64,000 bases of DNA from Sphingobacterium thalpophilum (GCF_901482695.1 NZ_LR590484.1:4092001-4156000); one strand, 5' to 3'; positions 8,457 through 17,622 are shown, counted from the first letter of the stretch. The notes: a model not told the origin generated them from the letters alone. Translations and numbers: made by a program.

Positions 8457-9479
8457 TTATGTTCCTTTATCGGCCAGAACTTCCTGCACCATAATCCTAT
8501 TAAATTTTTCCGGTTCTACAAAAGCTGCATAATGCCCTGAGTTTTCAAACCAGATGAATTGTTTTTGAGGCGCTTTTAGTTTCCTGAAAAATTTATAAGC
8601 AAGTGTGGAGGGGGTATTATAGTCACACCGCCCTGCGATAAAGTAAACGGGGACTTTTACTTCCCGAACCGTTTTAAATAAATCTACCTGCATTACTTCA
8701 TCCCACATGGCATTCATTGTGAAGGCTTGTCCCTTAGCTATCAGGCTATCTTTGTAATATTGCGTGGCAAAGGAATCCATATTTTTATAGAGCTGGCCAA
8801 CATTGGTACCTTCACAAAAGTCACCATGAAAGTGCCGGAGCCATTTTCTTGATAAATACAGGTCTGATAATTCATTTTTTGAGCGGGACGGGTAATGCTT
8901 ACGGAGTTTTTGCAATTGAGCCATTGCTACGCTGTCTTTTTTTAACCTGGCCTGTTGAATTGAATAATCGAGCGAAACCTTTTCATTCAAATACATACTG
9001 GTAACCTGTCCCACGCCAATATAAGCCTGAAATAGCGATGGATACTTTTGAATCAGATGCATGCCCATAATAGAACCAAAAGAATAACCAACCAAATATA
9101 TTTTCTCTTTCTTAAAACGCTCTTTAAGAATATGTATTAAACTTAGCGCATCATCTTCCAGCTGTTCAATAGTGATGCTTCCGGGAGGCAGGGTATCGTT
9201 GTAGGATAAACCCGTTCCCCTTTGGTCGTATGTAACCACCGTGAAGCGCTGTTCCAGTTCCTTATTGTGTGTTTGCCAAAAATAAAAATCAGAAAACCCA
9301 GGGCCACCGTGCAATATGAGCAAAACAGGGTTCAGGGCATTTTCCCCTTTAATAAATACGCTGTGCCTGACACCATTTAATTCAATACGGTTGTATTCAT
9401 TGATGGAATTAATTTGGGCTGTACAAAACTGCCAGCTGATTGAGGTAATTATCAAGGTTATGAGGAACTTTTCTTTCAT
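8457..9479 (-). CDS. secreted alpha/beta hydrolase, prolyl-aminopeptidase-like
   Basis: A signal peptide (MKEKFLITLIITSISWQFCTA) precedes an alpha/beta-hydrolase domain of the proline iminopeptidase type. HGGPG forms the oxyanion-hole region, GYSFG is the nucleophile elbow with the catalytic Ser, and a C-terminal GRCDYNTPS / NSGHYAAF supplies Asp and His. I start at 9479, where the signal peptide begins, and not at 9509. The substrate is unknown. It lies 38 nt ahead of the sigma-factor pseudogene in the leftward operon. Confidence 0.85.
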   Translation of the reverse strand: MKEKFLITLIITSISWQFCTAQINSINEYNRIELNGVRHSVFIKGENALNPVLLILHGGPGFSDFYFWQTHNKELEQRFTVVTYDQRGTGLSYNDTLPPGSITIEQLEDDALSLIHILKERFKKEKIYLVGYSFGSIMGMHLIQKYPSLFQAYIGVGQVTSMYLNEKVSLDYSIQQARLKKDSVAMAQLQKLRKHYPSRSKNELSDLYLSRKWLRHFHGDFCEGTNVGQLYKNMDSFATQYYKDSLIAKGQAFTMNAMWDEVMQVDLFKTVREVKVPVYFIAGRCDYNTPSTLAYKFFRKLKAPQKQFIWFENSGHYAAFVEPEKFNRIMVQEVLADKGT

Positions 9480-9578
9480 CTTATTTATATACAATGCAAA
9501 TAGAAGCATAATCGCATCGTCCTGTTTTGTTAATCTTTACTGTTTTGCCGATTTCCTGTGTCTTATACAGGCTTTTGA

Positions 9579-9944
9579 TTAAATAGCCATTCCGCTTCCG
9601 CCAACTACTTTTATGCCTTCGGGAAACTTTTTCCAAAAACGGATATATTTATATTTAGCTTCAAAAGGCTCGTTATTATAATTCCCTTTTAACTCCATCT
9701 GCAAAGTAATAACTGCCAGATCCGCTATGATATGCAGTTCTTCTACTTTGGGAGTGATTTTGTTTACTTTTAAGTTTCCCTCACGATACGTTTGCAAATC
9801 CATTTCTTTGGTTATCGTCTGACCGCTGGGTATTATAAAAAGCAAATCAGCATGCAATAGGTTGTCGAGTACTTCCGTATCACTATTTTTGATGGCTTCG
9901 TAAAGTGTATTCTCAAGATTTAAAATTTCATCTTTTGTTATCAT
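9579..9944 (-). CDS. DUF4440-type NTF2-like protein
   Basis: The 121-residue protein starts ILNLENTLYEAIKNSDTEVLDNLLHADLLFIIPSGQTITKE, the usual opening of DUF4440/SnoaL-like proteins, and ends with the strand pair YIRFWKKFPEGIKVVGG. No catalytic assignment is possible. It is the second of several NTF2-fold proteins on the island and lies inside the leftward operon. Confidence 0.75.
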   Translation of the reverse strand: MITKDEILNLENTLYEAIKNSDTEVLDNLLHADLLFIIPSGQTITKEMDLQTYREGNLKVNKITPKVEELHIIADLAVITLQMELKGNYNNEPFEAKYKYIRFWKKFPEGIKVVGGSGMAI

Positions 9945-10020
9945 TTCTTATAATTTTTTGTTTTCACTAAACTGTCTCTTGTATTAGGTATTTATTGAGC
10001 CAGTTTTAAGTCTCTCTAGC

Positions 10021-10458
10021 CTACTCCTCGACCATCTGATAAATACCCCTTTCCATCGTAATACCATGTTGTTCTAAAAAGGCGGGCATTTTAATCCCTG
10101 CTTTTTGCATTGCCTCCCGTATGACAACTCTGGCATCGTCCATCCGCTGTCGGTCTGCCCAAGTGGCAACCGTAATGACCCGAAGGTCTCCAATATCGCC
10201 TGTCTGTTGAAAGATTTCATATTTTACAAAGCCAGGCTGTTGCCGAAGTATATTTCTGATGAAAAGCGATTTTTGGGAATACTCCGCGATAGCTTTTTTG
10301 GGAATGCTGATTTTATCGATGACGGCGACATGTTCCGTAACAGTACGCTCTTCTCCGTTATTCTGTTCCATTTCGACTTGATTTTGTTGTTGACCAAAAG
10401 TATTCACCGCCATAAGAATGGGTATGATAAGGATGACGGTTTTTAATGTCTGTTTCAT
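10021..10458 (-). CDS. exported ABM-domain protein
   Basis: An N-terminal signal peptide (MKQTLKTVILIIPILMAVNTFG) precedes an antibiotic-biosynthesis-monooxygenase-like ferredoxin fold: VAVIDKISIPKKAIAEYSQKSL, then LRQQPGFVKYEIFQQ and LRVITVATWAD. ABM proteins act on quinones, haem or polyketides, but an exported copy of this kind has no known substrate. It begins 11 nt after the upstream hypothetical gene, which points to coupled expression. Confidence 0.75.
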   Translation of the reverse strand: MKQTLKTVILIIPILMAVNTFGQQQNQVEMEQNNGEERTVTEHVAVIDKISIPKKAIAEYSQKSLFIRNILRQQPGFVKYEIFQQTGDIGDLRVITVATWADRQRMDDARVVIREAMQKAGIKMPAFLEQHGITMERGIYQMVEE

Positions 10459-10469
10459 AAGGCTTGAGT

Positions 10470-11066
10470 TTATTGTTTCCAGTTCAGCTTACCGTCTTTG
10501 TCAAACATTTCGATGGACGGGTTGCCCACACTATCAACCTTTAGAATAATTCTCGGTATTTCATTGTTATCCTTCATTACCAAAGCCGCATTCCCGTTTT
10601 CCGTTATCAGGTTGATACGGTTGATATTATGTCCGGGTTTCCCCGACAGGTCTTTGTCATTGATCACCAGCCCAGCCCTGAAATAATTGTCGCTTTTATT
10701 ATCCTGTGCGAGAATTCCAATGGCATCTGCATTCTGGTAATCGAATGATAGGGCATTTAAGTTAGTCTGCTCATTATCGGTAATAGCAAGACCGCCTCTT
10801 TCGTCGCCGTTCTTGTCATAGAATATAAGACCTGCTGGGGCGTAAGCTCTTTTATACGTTTTTCCATCAATAATGGGCTCGGGAATATGGTCTGTGTTTG
10901 CAATAACGACACGGTTTTTTCCCGAAGCATCATTGATATTTATTCTTTCTGCATTAAAGTTTGGCCTGTTATTTAAATGTAGGTAGACAATACAAATCAT
11001 CAACACGACATTGGAAATTACAAGGACAGATACTAGGATTTTGAATGGTTTAGGAATTGTTTGCAT
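10470..11066 (-). CDS. membrane-anchored hypothetical protein
   Basis: One N-terminal membrane segment (about residues 9-29) is followed by a hydrophilic domain of about 170 residues rich in Asn and Asp, with motifs RININDASGKNRVVIAN, GLIFYDKNGDERGG and IEMFDKDGKLNWKQ. The spaced (Y/F)DKDG elements look like beta-strand repeats. I do not recognise a function. It is tightly placed between the CMD gene and the ABM gene. Confidence 0.7.
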   Translation of the reverse strand: MQTIPKPFKILVSVLVISNVVLMICIVYLHLNNRPNFNAERININDASGKNRVVIANTDHIPEPIIDGKTYKRAYAPAGLIFYDKNGDERGGLAITDNEQTNLNALSFDYQNADAIGILAQDNKSDNYFRAGLVINDKDLSGKPGHNINRINLITENGNAALVMKDNNEIPRIILKVDSVGNPSIEMFDKDGKLNWKQ

Positions 11067-11098
11067 AATTGAGTATCATTTTTAGTTCATTATTCTTT

Positions 11099-11536
11099 TT
11101 ATACTACTGTTTTCTTGGTGCTGATTACAATCCTATTCCATGCATTTATCGTAACAACCGCCATTATGATCTGTGCAATCTGGTTTCCATCAAAAAGTTG
11201 TTCGGCCTGTCTGTACGTTTCATCGCTTAACCCGTTTTGGCTGATTAAGGTTACTTCCTCGGTTATGGCTAAAATTGTTTTCTCTTCCTCGGTAAATAAT
11301 CCGGTTTCTTTCCAGGCGTTGAGCAGGAAAATTCGCTGTGCGGTTTCACCCTGCTTTAATGCATCCGAAGTGTGCATGTTGATACAAAAAGCGCAACCGT
11401 TGATTTGCGAAGCACGAATTTTAATCAGATAGAAATGCGCTTTAGAAAGTCCTGAATTGTGTAAGTAATTTTCCAGAGCGAACATTGCCTTGAATGCATC
11501 CGGCTCAAGCTGCTGTATGTCTATTCTGTTTTCCAT
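11099..11536 (-). CDS. carboxymuconolactone decarboxylase-family protein (AhpD-like)
   Basis: The 145-residue protein carries the AhpD-type redox motif NGCAFCINMHTSDA with Cys48, Cys51 and His55. Such proteins act as alkylhydroperoxidases or thiol-disulfide peroxidases and often sit next to ECF41 sigma factors, as here. It lies 19 nt after the LysE gene and 32 nt before a hypothetical gene. Confidence 0.87.
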   Translation of the reverse strand: MENRIDIQQLEPDAFKAMFALENYLHNSGLSKAHFYLIKIRASQINGCAFCINMHTSDALKQGETAQRIFLLNAWKETGLFTEEEKTILAITEEVTLISQNGLSDETYRQAEQLFDGNQIAQIIMAVVTINAWNRIVISTKKTVV

Positions 11537-11555
11537 ATTTATTTTTTGTTTGTCA

Positions 11556-12191
11556 TTATTTAGCTTTTGAAAGCACCATTTTTATGGCTAAAAAAGTCAG
11601 TACACTGGCCATAAACCATTTTTGCGCCCTTACCCAAAGTGGATTTCTTGTAAGGAAAGAAGCCATTTTTGCAGCGGTCATTACAATAATAAAATTGATG
11701 GTGAAGCTGATAAAAATCTGTGTAATACCCAATGCCATACTCTGACCTAATATAGAGCCATATTCCGGTTTGATAAATTGAGGAAAAAAAGACAGGTAAA
11801 ATACAGCCATCTTGGGATTCAACAAATTGGTTAAAAAGCCCATCAGGAACAGTTTTCTAGGCTTGTCTTTGGGGATATCCTCCTTCACTTCAAAAAATGT
11901 TTTGCCATTGGGTTTAATGGCCTGATACGCCAAATACAACAAGTAAATAGCGCCCGAAATTTTCAGTATCCCGTAAGCAAAGGGAACAGCCAGTAATATG
12001 GCAGTCAATCCAAATCCCGCCAGGACGATATGAAATAAAAAACCACAGATAACGCCAACTAGTGAAACAAGCCCGGCTGTTTTACCCTGCGTAATGCTTC
12101 TTGAAATAAGATAAATCATATTCGGCCCCAGGCTGATAACCATCAGGAAGGCAGCCAAAGCAAACCACAAAAGTTCATGAATCGGGATCAT
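11556..12191 (-). CDS. LysE-family amino-acid exporter
   Basis: The 211-residue protein has about six hydrophobic segments and the LysE/RhtB start (FALAAFLMVISLGPNMIYLISRSITQGKTAGLVSLVG), with the conserved PGPN/GPN turn and GFLTNLLNPKMAVFYLSFFPQF in the middle. It is an inner-membrane exporter of unknown substrate. It starts 12 nt after DoxX. Confidence 0.88.
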   Translation of the reverse strand: MIPIHELLWFALAAFLMVISLGPNMIYLISRSITQGKTAGLVSLVGVICGFLFHIVLAGFGLTAILLAVPFAYGILKISGAIYLLYLAYQAIKPNGKTFFEVKEDIPKDKPRKLFLMGFLTNLLNPKMAVFYLSFFPQFIKPEYGSILGQSMALGITQIFISFTINFIIVMTAAKMASFLTRNPLWVRAQKWFMASVLTFLAIKMVLSKAK

Positions 12192-12203
12192 CGTTGTTTA
12201 AAT

Positions 12204-12659
12204 TTAAGCTGTGAGTTTTTTGGATATTAAATTGTCCAGTGAATATTTTCCACTTCCCTGAATGAACAGTGCCAGACATAAGCCGAGCATCAGCAAATGA
12301 TATTCGAATCCTTCACCTTCCTTATCGCCAAACCAGTTCATGAAAAAGCCATGCTCGAGATGTCCGCCAAATAAAATTATTCCGATAAAAAGTCCACCCA
12401 ATGCAATTGCCCAAAAACGGGAGGCAAAGCCCATTATTATAAAAATGGGTGCAAAGAACTCTATTACAATAACCAATAGCCCCACCAACCACGGCTGTCC
12501 CATCTGTTGCAGCCCCTCCAAAGTTTGGGTAAACCCAAAGCCACCAAACCAGCCCAACATAGCCCGCGCTCCGTGTGGAAACATAACGATACCGATTGTC
12601 AGTCGAATGATCAGACCTGTATAATCATTGTGCGTATTAAAAAATTTCTGTTTCATCAT
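12204..12659 (-). CDS. DoxX-family membrane protein
   Basis: Four hydrophobic segments are present, with DoxX features LIIRLTIGIVMFPHGARAMLGWFGGFG and a C-terminal YHLLMLGLCLALFIQGSGKYSLD. DoxX proteins form part of membrane-linked oxidoreductase or stress complexes, but the role here is inferred. It sits between the NAD-dependent oxidoreductase and LysE. Confidence 0.87.
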   Translation of the reverse strand: MMKQKFFNTHNDYTGLIIRLTIGIVMFPHGARAMLGWFGGFGFTQTLEGLQQMGQPWLVGLLVIVIEFFAPIFIIMGFASRFWAIALGGLFIGIILFGGHLEHGFFMNWFGDKEGEGFEYHLLMLGLCLALFIQGSGKYSLDNLISKKLTA

Positions 12660-12728
12660 TTTCCTTTTTTATTCTAGTTATATCTTGTTTGTATCCCCTT
12701 TAAATATTGTGGTCAATGCTGGTAATTG

Positions 12729-13631
12729 CTATTGTTTCCCTAGTAGTTCGAATAAACTCGAAAATCCCTGCGCTCCATGCCCATCAGCTATTCTACGGTC
12801 CATGAGGTTTTTGATTTCTTGCATGCGCAGAGTTTCCACATTTTTTGATTTTCGATGATTGATGAGGTCATCAAACATCGCGGCTTGAACCTGAAGCGGC
12901 CCCAAGTCGGGCTGGTATGTACCCAACTTAATTTCATTGACCATTAGGGACAGCAGCGGGCCATAGCCCTGTAGCGTGCCCGCAACCCGATGTGCAAAAG
13001 CGGCCAAATCCACTCCTTCCTGATGCACCAATTGAAGGGTATGCAAAAAGCCGATTAAAAATTCATAGCCAATAGCTACCTGCGCTAAAAAATCTACAGC
13101 TGCGGCTCCTGCGTCTTCTCCGTAGTAAGTAATGGCACCTAGCTTTTCCAACAGCGGATACTGCGCATCAAAAACGGTTGGCTTACCACTGAATAATAAC
13201 TGTGCTTTGGCGGTTCCGATGTCTATTGGGTCAGCCAATATTTTGCCATCGATATAAGAACCGTTCTGTTTTTCAGCCCACTCAGCAAAATCACGAGCCT
13301 GAGCGGGTGTGCCGCTCGTTAAATTGATGAATACTTTTCCGGCAACCGCACCAGCTACCTGTTTGAGTACTTCATCCACAGCCGTATTGTTTAACAAGCA
13401 GATCACAATCTGATTGCTGGCAACAACTGCCTCACTAAGTATTTCTATACCCGCTGCACCTGCTTCAACTAGTGGTTTACATTTTTCCGCATTACGGTTC
13501 CACACAACCGTATCATAACCTTGATTGATAAATGTATAGGCTATCGCGGCTCCCATATTACCCAATCCAAGTACCGTTACGCTCTTCCTTTTGTTGTGAG
13601 GTATTTCTGTTTTGATGTTATCTATATTCAT
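12729..13631 (-). CDS. NAD(P)-binding beta-hydroxyacid dehydrogenase / imine-reductase-like
   Basis: The Rossmann fold starts at VTVLGLGNMGAAIAYTFINQGYDTVVWNRN, followed by an all-helical C-terminal domain (FLAQVAIGYEFLIGFLHTLQLVHQEGVDL), as in 6-phosphogluconate-dehydrogenase-like and imine-reductase proteins. I start at the ATG at 13631 (MNIDNIKTE), because the longer frame would run through the preceding intergenic bases. The substrate is unknown. It is the second gene after the outer-membrane-like protein in the leftward operon. Confidence 0.82.
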   Translation of the reverse strand: MNIDNIKTEIPHNKRKSVTVLGLGNMGAAIAYTFINQGYDTVVWNRNAEKCKPLVEAGAAGIEILSEAVVASNQIVICLLNNTAVDEVLKQVAGAVAGKVFINLTSGTPAQARDFAEWAEKQNGSYIDGKILADPIDIGTAKAQLLFSGKPTVFDAQYPLLEKLGAITYYGEDAGAAAVDFLAQVAIGYEFLIGFLHTLQLVHQEGVDLAAFAHRVAGTLQGYGPLLSLMVNEIKLGTYQPDLGPLQVQAAMFDDLINHRKSKNVETLRMQEIKNLMDRRIADGHGAQGFSSLFELLGKQ

Positions 13632-13656
13632 ATTTAATTTTATTTTAAAAGTTATG

Positions 13657-14298
13657 TTAGAATACTCTTCGCACAAAAAGTCCAAAGTTGCTGTAGTGTT
13701 TGGTATTTGGCCCGTATTGGTCAAAGTTTATACCCAAACCATATTGTACACCTTTATTGTCCACTCCTAATCTTGCATATTGCACGCTCTTTAAGTGCCC
13801 GTTCCCATGCATTGAAGTAATATATTGAAGCTGCAAACGCGCATAAAGATTAAAATCCTGATTTTTGCTTCCTTGATATTCCACAGAACCGAATAGCTCA
13901 AGACTGGGTTTAGACCAAACATCCATTCTCGTAAAAATGAGATACGATAAATCATTTTTTTTATTGAAAAACCAAACAAAAGCCGAAGGCACAAACCGAT
14001 TTCCCGGTGCATAGATAGAACCCAAACCGGTTGCCCAGCGTTTATTTATTTCGTAAGTAAGATACGATTGGCTCATCACTTCAATTCCGCGTTTTTTGTC
14101 GTAAGGAAGCAAAATAGAAGACGTATTAAAAAATCCTAACGGCTTTTCCGCTATGATTTTACCGGAAAACATATGCTGATAATAGTAACTCGAATGCCCT
14201 GCAGTGATTTCCACAGGAACTTGCGCCCGGCTGTGCAAGTAGCACATGCTGAAAAACAAGCAGGCCAGCAAGTATTTTATTTTCGTTGTTTCTTTCAT
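13657..14298 (-). CDS. putative outer-membrane beta-barrel protein
   Basis: A signal peptide (KIKYLLACLFFSMCYLHSRA) precedes about 190 residues of alternating aromatic strands and a final FGLFVRRVF ending in Phe, the usual sign of an outer-membrane beta-barrel. I do not recognise a specific family. It is the first gene after the AraC regulator and probably opens the leftward operon. Confidence 0.65.
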   Translation of the reverse strand: MKETTKIKYLLACLFFSMCYLHSRAQVPVEITAGHSSYYYQHMFSGKIIAEKPLGFFNTSSILLPYDKKRGIEVMSQSYLTYEINKRWATGLGSIYAPGNRFVPSAFVWFFNKKNDLSYLIFTRMDVWSKPSLELFGSVEYQGSKNQDFNLYARLQLQYITSMHGNGHLKSVQYARLGVDNKGVQYGLGINFDQYGPNTKHYSNFGLFVRRVF

Positions 14299-14588
14299 CG
14301 TTCCCTTCAAATTTCTTTTTGTTAGGCTGTGGTCGGATAATTATTACAGTCAACCACTGTTTAAAATATGGACACATGAAGTGCAGAAAACGTGACAACC
14401 TATTCAGGATATTTTCTTCCGTTGGTGATTTGTCTTGTCTTTTCGTAACGAAAGAAATACATCTTATCTAAACTTCATTGTACATTTTATGTAATACCAT
14501 ACGAAGATATGAAGGAGCCTAGCCGTCAATACTGTAAGTATGACGGCAAAAAATGTAGTTTTTTCTGTTTTTGATGTAAAACCCGCGA

Positions 14589-15464
14589 TTATGCAGGAAT
14601 TTCAATTGTATTTTTGAACTCAGTGGGGAGCTGGCCTTCGTAGCTTCTGAATGCACGGGAAAAATGAGAAGAGTCTGTATAGCCAAGTTGAAAAGACACT
14701 TCCTTGACAGACATATTCCAAAAGCTCAACAGGTACTTTGCCTCCTGCATGATATGGAACTCAATCCATTTTTTCGCCGAAAGCCCGGTGTATTCAACTA
14801 ATATTTCGCTCAGGTATTTTGGGGATATATGCAACTGTTCTGCATAAAAAGCAACATCTTTAAACTGCGAGAAATTCTTTGAAACTAATTCTCTAAACTT
14901 TACAACGGTATGTTCTTTACCGTTGAGTTCCTTTTTATTGCCCCGGTACAGGTTCCAGAAATATTTCTGTGAAATGATCAGGATCGAGTATAGTATTCCC
15001 GATACTGCTTCGGGCTTATCAGCGATTGCCCGAAGTGTGCTGAATAGCTGTTGCATTTCCTCAAATTGCCTGTCGGTGAGTTGCATTACACTCTTTTCAT
15101 CGGGGCAAAAAAATTCGAGGGAATAGAAAAATGACCTGCTGAAATTATTTACAAAAATATCATCATAAAAAAATAACGTGTCATTTGAGGGAAAACTGGT
15201 ATTGAGCCATTGACAGGTCATTCCGGGGCCAATCGTCAACAGGCTTCCTCGTGTTAAATCATAATCGGTTGTGCCTATCCTGATGCGGGCTCCTTCACCA
15301 TAATACAGACCGATAGTATAAAAGTAGTTTTTAAAGGGATTGGTGATTTTCAAGTCTTCCAGACACGTTTTTGATGCCAGATAATAAGGCGCTATATGTC
15401 CATCATTTTTTTTAGACCTTAAATATCTGAGCAGATCAAAGTTATCTGAATGTTTTTGTATCAT
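14589..15464 (-). CDS. AraC-family transcriptional regulator
   Basis: This is a 291-residue AraC-type regulator. The N-terminal cupin-like ligand domain covers about residues 30-150, and the double HTH is at the C-terminus: DVAFYAEQLHISPKYLSEILVEYTGLSAKKW and KEVSFQLGYTDSSHFSRAFRSYEGQLPTEFK. It lies directly upstream of the long leftward operon, its probable target. The 290-nt gap between them could hold the operator, but I see no clear site. Confidence 0.9.
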   Translation of the reverse strand: MIQKHSDNFDLLRYLRSKKNDGHIAPYYLASKTCLEDLKITNPFKNYFYTIGLYYGEGARIRIGTTDYDLTRGSLLTIGPGMTCQWLNTSFPSNDTLFFYDDIFVNNFSRSFFYSLEFFCPDEKSVMQLTDRQFEEMQQLFSTLRAIADKPEAVSGILYSILIISQKYFWNLYRGNKKELNGKEHTVVKFRELVSKNFSQFKDVAFYAEQLHISPKYLSEILVEYTGLSAKKWIEFHIMQEAKYLLSFWNMSVKEVSFQLGYTDSSHFSRAFRSYEGQLPTEFKNTIEIPA

Positions 15465-15523
15465 AAGGAAGATGTCTAAAAATTAGTATAGTCCTGGGAA
15501 TGCTTTTCCGTCCAGATTGAAAA

Positions 15524-15832
15524 ATGATAATTATGAAAGGTGAAGTTTATTCTCATGTCAAACTTAGTATATCAGAAAATACTAAAATACGCAATTATTA
15601 TCATTTGATAATGTATGGTTATTTATATAGCGTTGAATATAAATATAACGACCTGTCCGCTAAGGATATTACCGACGAAATTTTGCACAACCCTATTCCA
15701 TTGTTAAATACGAATAGCCTTGGATACCAAAAAGTGACGACATCCGATTTGCACCTCCGTGACAATAGAATTTTTGCCGATGCTACCTATTCCTGCGACT
15801 GTTCTTTGCTCCGCCCTGTCATACATCCATGA
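15524..15832 (+). CDS. hypothetical protein, possibly a relic
   Basis: A 102-residue frame divergent from the AraC gene. The sequence (YHLIMYGYLYSVEYKYNDLS...) shows no family that I know, and the end SCDCSLLRPVIHP looks like random extension past a truncation. Low confidence that it is expressed. Confidence 0.3.
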   Translation: MIIMKGEVYSHVKLSISENTKIRNYYHLIMYGYLYSVEYKYNDLSAKDITDEILHNPIPLLNTNSLGYQKVTTSDLHLRDNRIFADATYSCDCSLLRPVIHP

Positions 15833-16277
15833 AAAGCTGACAGGTGTTTTTCCAGTTGGGGATATGAAGTAAGTATGGTGAACATGTCTGTATATTATTT
15901 ATTAAGCAATTCAGTAAAACAGAATATAATTTGGTAAAATTTTAATTAAAATTTTAAAATAAACACAGTTCATCCTGAACGTAGTGAAGGATCAAAAAAT
16001 CATATCTTAACAAGACTTTAGATGCTTCGGCAAGCCTCACCATGAATAGAGGCACTTCTGTATCAAAATGCACAACGGGTTCTACTTTCAATATTTTTAC
16101 ATTGTATTCAACGTCGGACGAATTTCGTCATATCGGTTTTGGGCTTCGCAAAGGAACGTGAATAGAAACACGAAGTTTCAGTTATTCCTAAACGTTACAT
16201 AAGCCATGTTCTATTTGCTGAATTAGAAAAAGGAAATGAAAATGGCTTATGCGGCAATAGAATTGCTGTCGTTGAAT
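15833..16277. other. gene-free stretch with decayed repeats
   Basis: No credible gene. It holds the truncated MITE copy (15970-16081) and the inverted repeat CATAAGCCAT/ATGGCTTATG (16198-16207 and 16242-16251). It also holds a coding-like scrap reading FAELEKGNENGL that recurs near 21.7 kb. Confidence 0.6.
15970..16081. repeat. truncated copy of the 144-bp MITE
   Basis: It matches 34159-34271 of the full element with a few substitutions and small indels, including the right terminal repeat AATGCACAACGGGTT. The left 30 bases with the other terminal repeat are missing. It is non-coding. Confidence 0.85.
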
Positions 16278-16658
16278 TTAGCACTTAACCCGCTCTTTTG
16301 CAAATCCGATATTACCCGTTGCTCTTTTTTCAGTCGGTTGATCATCGTCTGTCGGTATGTTACGAAGAATCTTGTAATCAATATAAAACGTACCGAATGG
16401 AATAAAACACGCAATAAGAACTTTCCAGGTGGTTTCTTTGAATTTCCATTGTTGTTCTACGCCTACACGCAAAGCATTAAATACGAATAGCAGGAAAAGT
16501 GCGCCGTGAATGGGGCCAAGCGACTTTGATAAGCTGGGAACATCCCAAAAATGCTTCAGGGGTACGGCAATAAAAACCAGGACAAGTAATGATATGCCTT
16601 CTAAGATAGCCAGGAGTCTTAAACGCCCGATAGAGGTGGTGAAAAGTTTCTTCATCAT
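16278..16658 (-). CDS. DUF3817 membrane protein
   Basis: This is a 126-residue inner-membrane protein with the DUF3817 pattern: RLRLLAILEGISLLVLVFIAVPLKHFWDVP, then GPIHGALFLLFVFNAL and IPFGTFYIDYKI. Function unknown. Its ATG (16658) shares one base with the stop codon of the upstream gene (TAATG), so translation is probably coupled. It is the last gene of a three-gene membrane operon led by a TetR-type operator. Confidence 0.85.
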   Translation of the reverse strand: MMKKLFTTSIGRLRLLAILEGISLLVLVFIAVPLKHFWDVPSLSKSLGPIHGALFLLFVFNALRVGVEQQWKFKETTWKVLIACFIPFGTFYIDYKILRNIPTDDDQPTEKRATGNIGFAKERVKC

Positions 16659-17122
16659 TAAAATATTCTGAAATAAGGTCTGCCTGATAAGGGTGAAAAC
16701 GGCCAGGGAATGGCTACGAAAATGAGGATTAAGCCAATGGTAAACCAAACAAGCATTGTTTTGAATTTCTTCTTGTCCGAGGGCTGTCGCTTTGCCTTTG
16801 CCGAGCCGATTGTTACCACCACAATAGCAGTTAGCATTAAAATAATATGAATTAAACCGTAGAAAGTCAGCTCTAGGTTTTGAAAATTACTCTCCTTTTC
16901 TTTCCAAAAATATTTGACCATCGGGCTTTGCGTGTAAAGGATGATGCCGATCATTAACTGAATATGTGCAGCCGTAGCCGTCCAATGTCGGAAAGCGTTG
17001 TCCGTTTTCGAAAAAGCCCTGTAGTTGACCAAACCGACAAAGGCCCTGTAAATGGAATACAGTAAAAAAGCTAAAACAACCCAACGAATCAAAGAGTGAA
17101 AGACTAATAAAGTGGAATACAT
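16658..17122 (-). CDS. four-helix membrane protein, cytochrome-b-like
   Basis: The 154-residue protein has four hydrophobic segments and starts MYSTLLVFHSLIRWVVLAF. His residues in the first and third segments (FHSLIRW, AAHIQLMIG, GLIHIIL) could be haem ligands, but this is a guess; homologues are usually annotated hypothetical. I use the ATG at 17122, which follows the DUF6010 stop at 17124 directly, and reject the long upstream extension. A decayed paralogue lies at about 25.3 kb beside the tetR gene. Confidence 0.82.
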   Translation of the reverse strand: MYSTLLVFHSLIRWVVLAFLLYSIYRAFVGLVNYRAFSKTDNAFRHWTATAAHIQLMIGIILYTQSPMVKYFWKEKESNFQNLELTFYGLIHIILMLTAIVVVTIGSAKAKRQPSDKKKFKTMLVWFTIGLILIFVAIPWPFSPLSGRPYFRIF

Positions 17123-17123
17123 T

Positions 17124-17561
17124 TTATGCCGGAATTGTTTTTTGTTTTTTGAATACGTTCCAAATGGTAGGTGCACCAAAGAAGAACCAGATTGCCAGAA
17201 CCGCGTCGCACACGGCACAACCGGCGGACGAAAGTGGTGCAAAGTGAATGATGGGATCACCGTATAGATGATGCATAATGTCCCAGCCTGTGTGCAACAG
17301 CCAACCGATGCCGATGAAATAATAGTGATGGAGGGCTTTGAAAGCGACGAACAACATAACAGCACCAAAAACATATTCCCAAATGCCTAATCCGCCACTC
17401 CAATAAACCCCGCCTGCACCGGCAATAATCATGGCGTTGATTTTCTGTCGGGAGGGTTCTTTCACAAACGACATGATGATGATAAATACCAAACCAATCA
17501 ACGCTGCAACGAATGCATGGGTGGTTGTAAATTCCGGAATGATGTGATGATGTGTATGCAT
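17124..17561 (-). CDS. DUF6010-type membrane protein
   Basis: This 145-residue inner-membrane protein is rich in His: HTHHHIIPEF at the start, ALHHYYFIGIGWLLHTGWDIMHHLYGDP in the middle. The pattern matches DUF6010 proteins, which have no known role. I start at 17561, not 17606, since the operator palindrome lies just upstream. First gene of the three-gene membrane operon. Confidence 0.8.
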   Translation of the reverse strand: MHTHHHIIPEFTTTHAFVAALIGLVFIIIMSFVKEPSRQKINAMIIAGAGGVYWSGGLGIWEYVFGAVMLFVAFKALHHYYFIGIGWLLHTGWDIMHHLYGDPIIHFAPLSSAGCAVCDAVLAIWFFFGAPTIWNVFKKQKTIPA

Positions 17562-17600
17562 ATTTCTTGTTTTTATGTTTGCATGCAAAGTTAAATAAAA

Positions 17601-17622
17601 AAACATACTAATTGGTATGTTT
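17601..17622 (-). promoter_or_regulatory. TetR-type operator
   Basis: AAACATAC (17601-17608) and GTATGTTT (17615-17622) form a perfect inverted repeat around TAATTG, 40 nt upstream of the DUF6010 start. The form resembles TetR/AcrR operators. A near copy lies at 25517-25538, right beside a tetR gene. Confidence 0.7.

Noticed and set aside
12340-12624. 94-residue rightward ORF rich in Pro, Lys and Ile
   Set aside because: Mirror image of the DoxX gene on the opposite strand; composition is that of an antisense frame.
16658-17374. Long N-terminal extension of the four-helix membrane protein
   Set aside because: The extra 84 residues overlap the DUF6010 gene in another frame. The ATG at 17122 lies directly behind that gene's stop.
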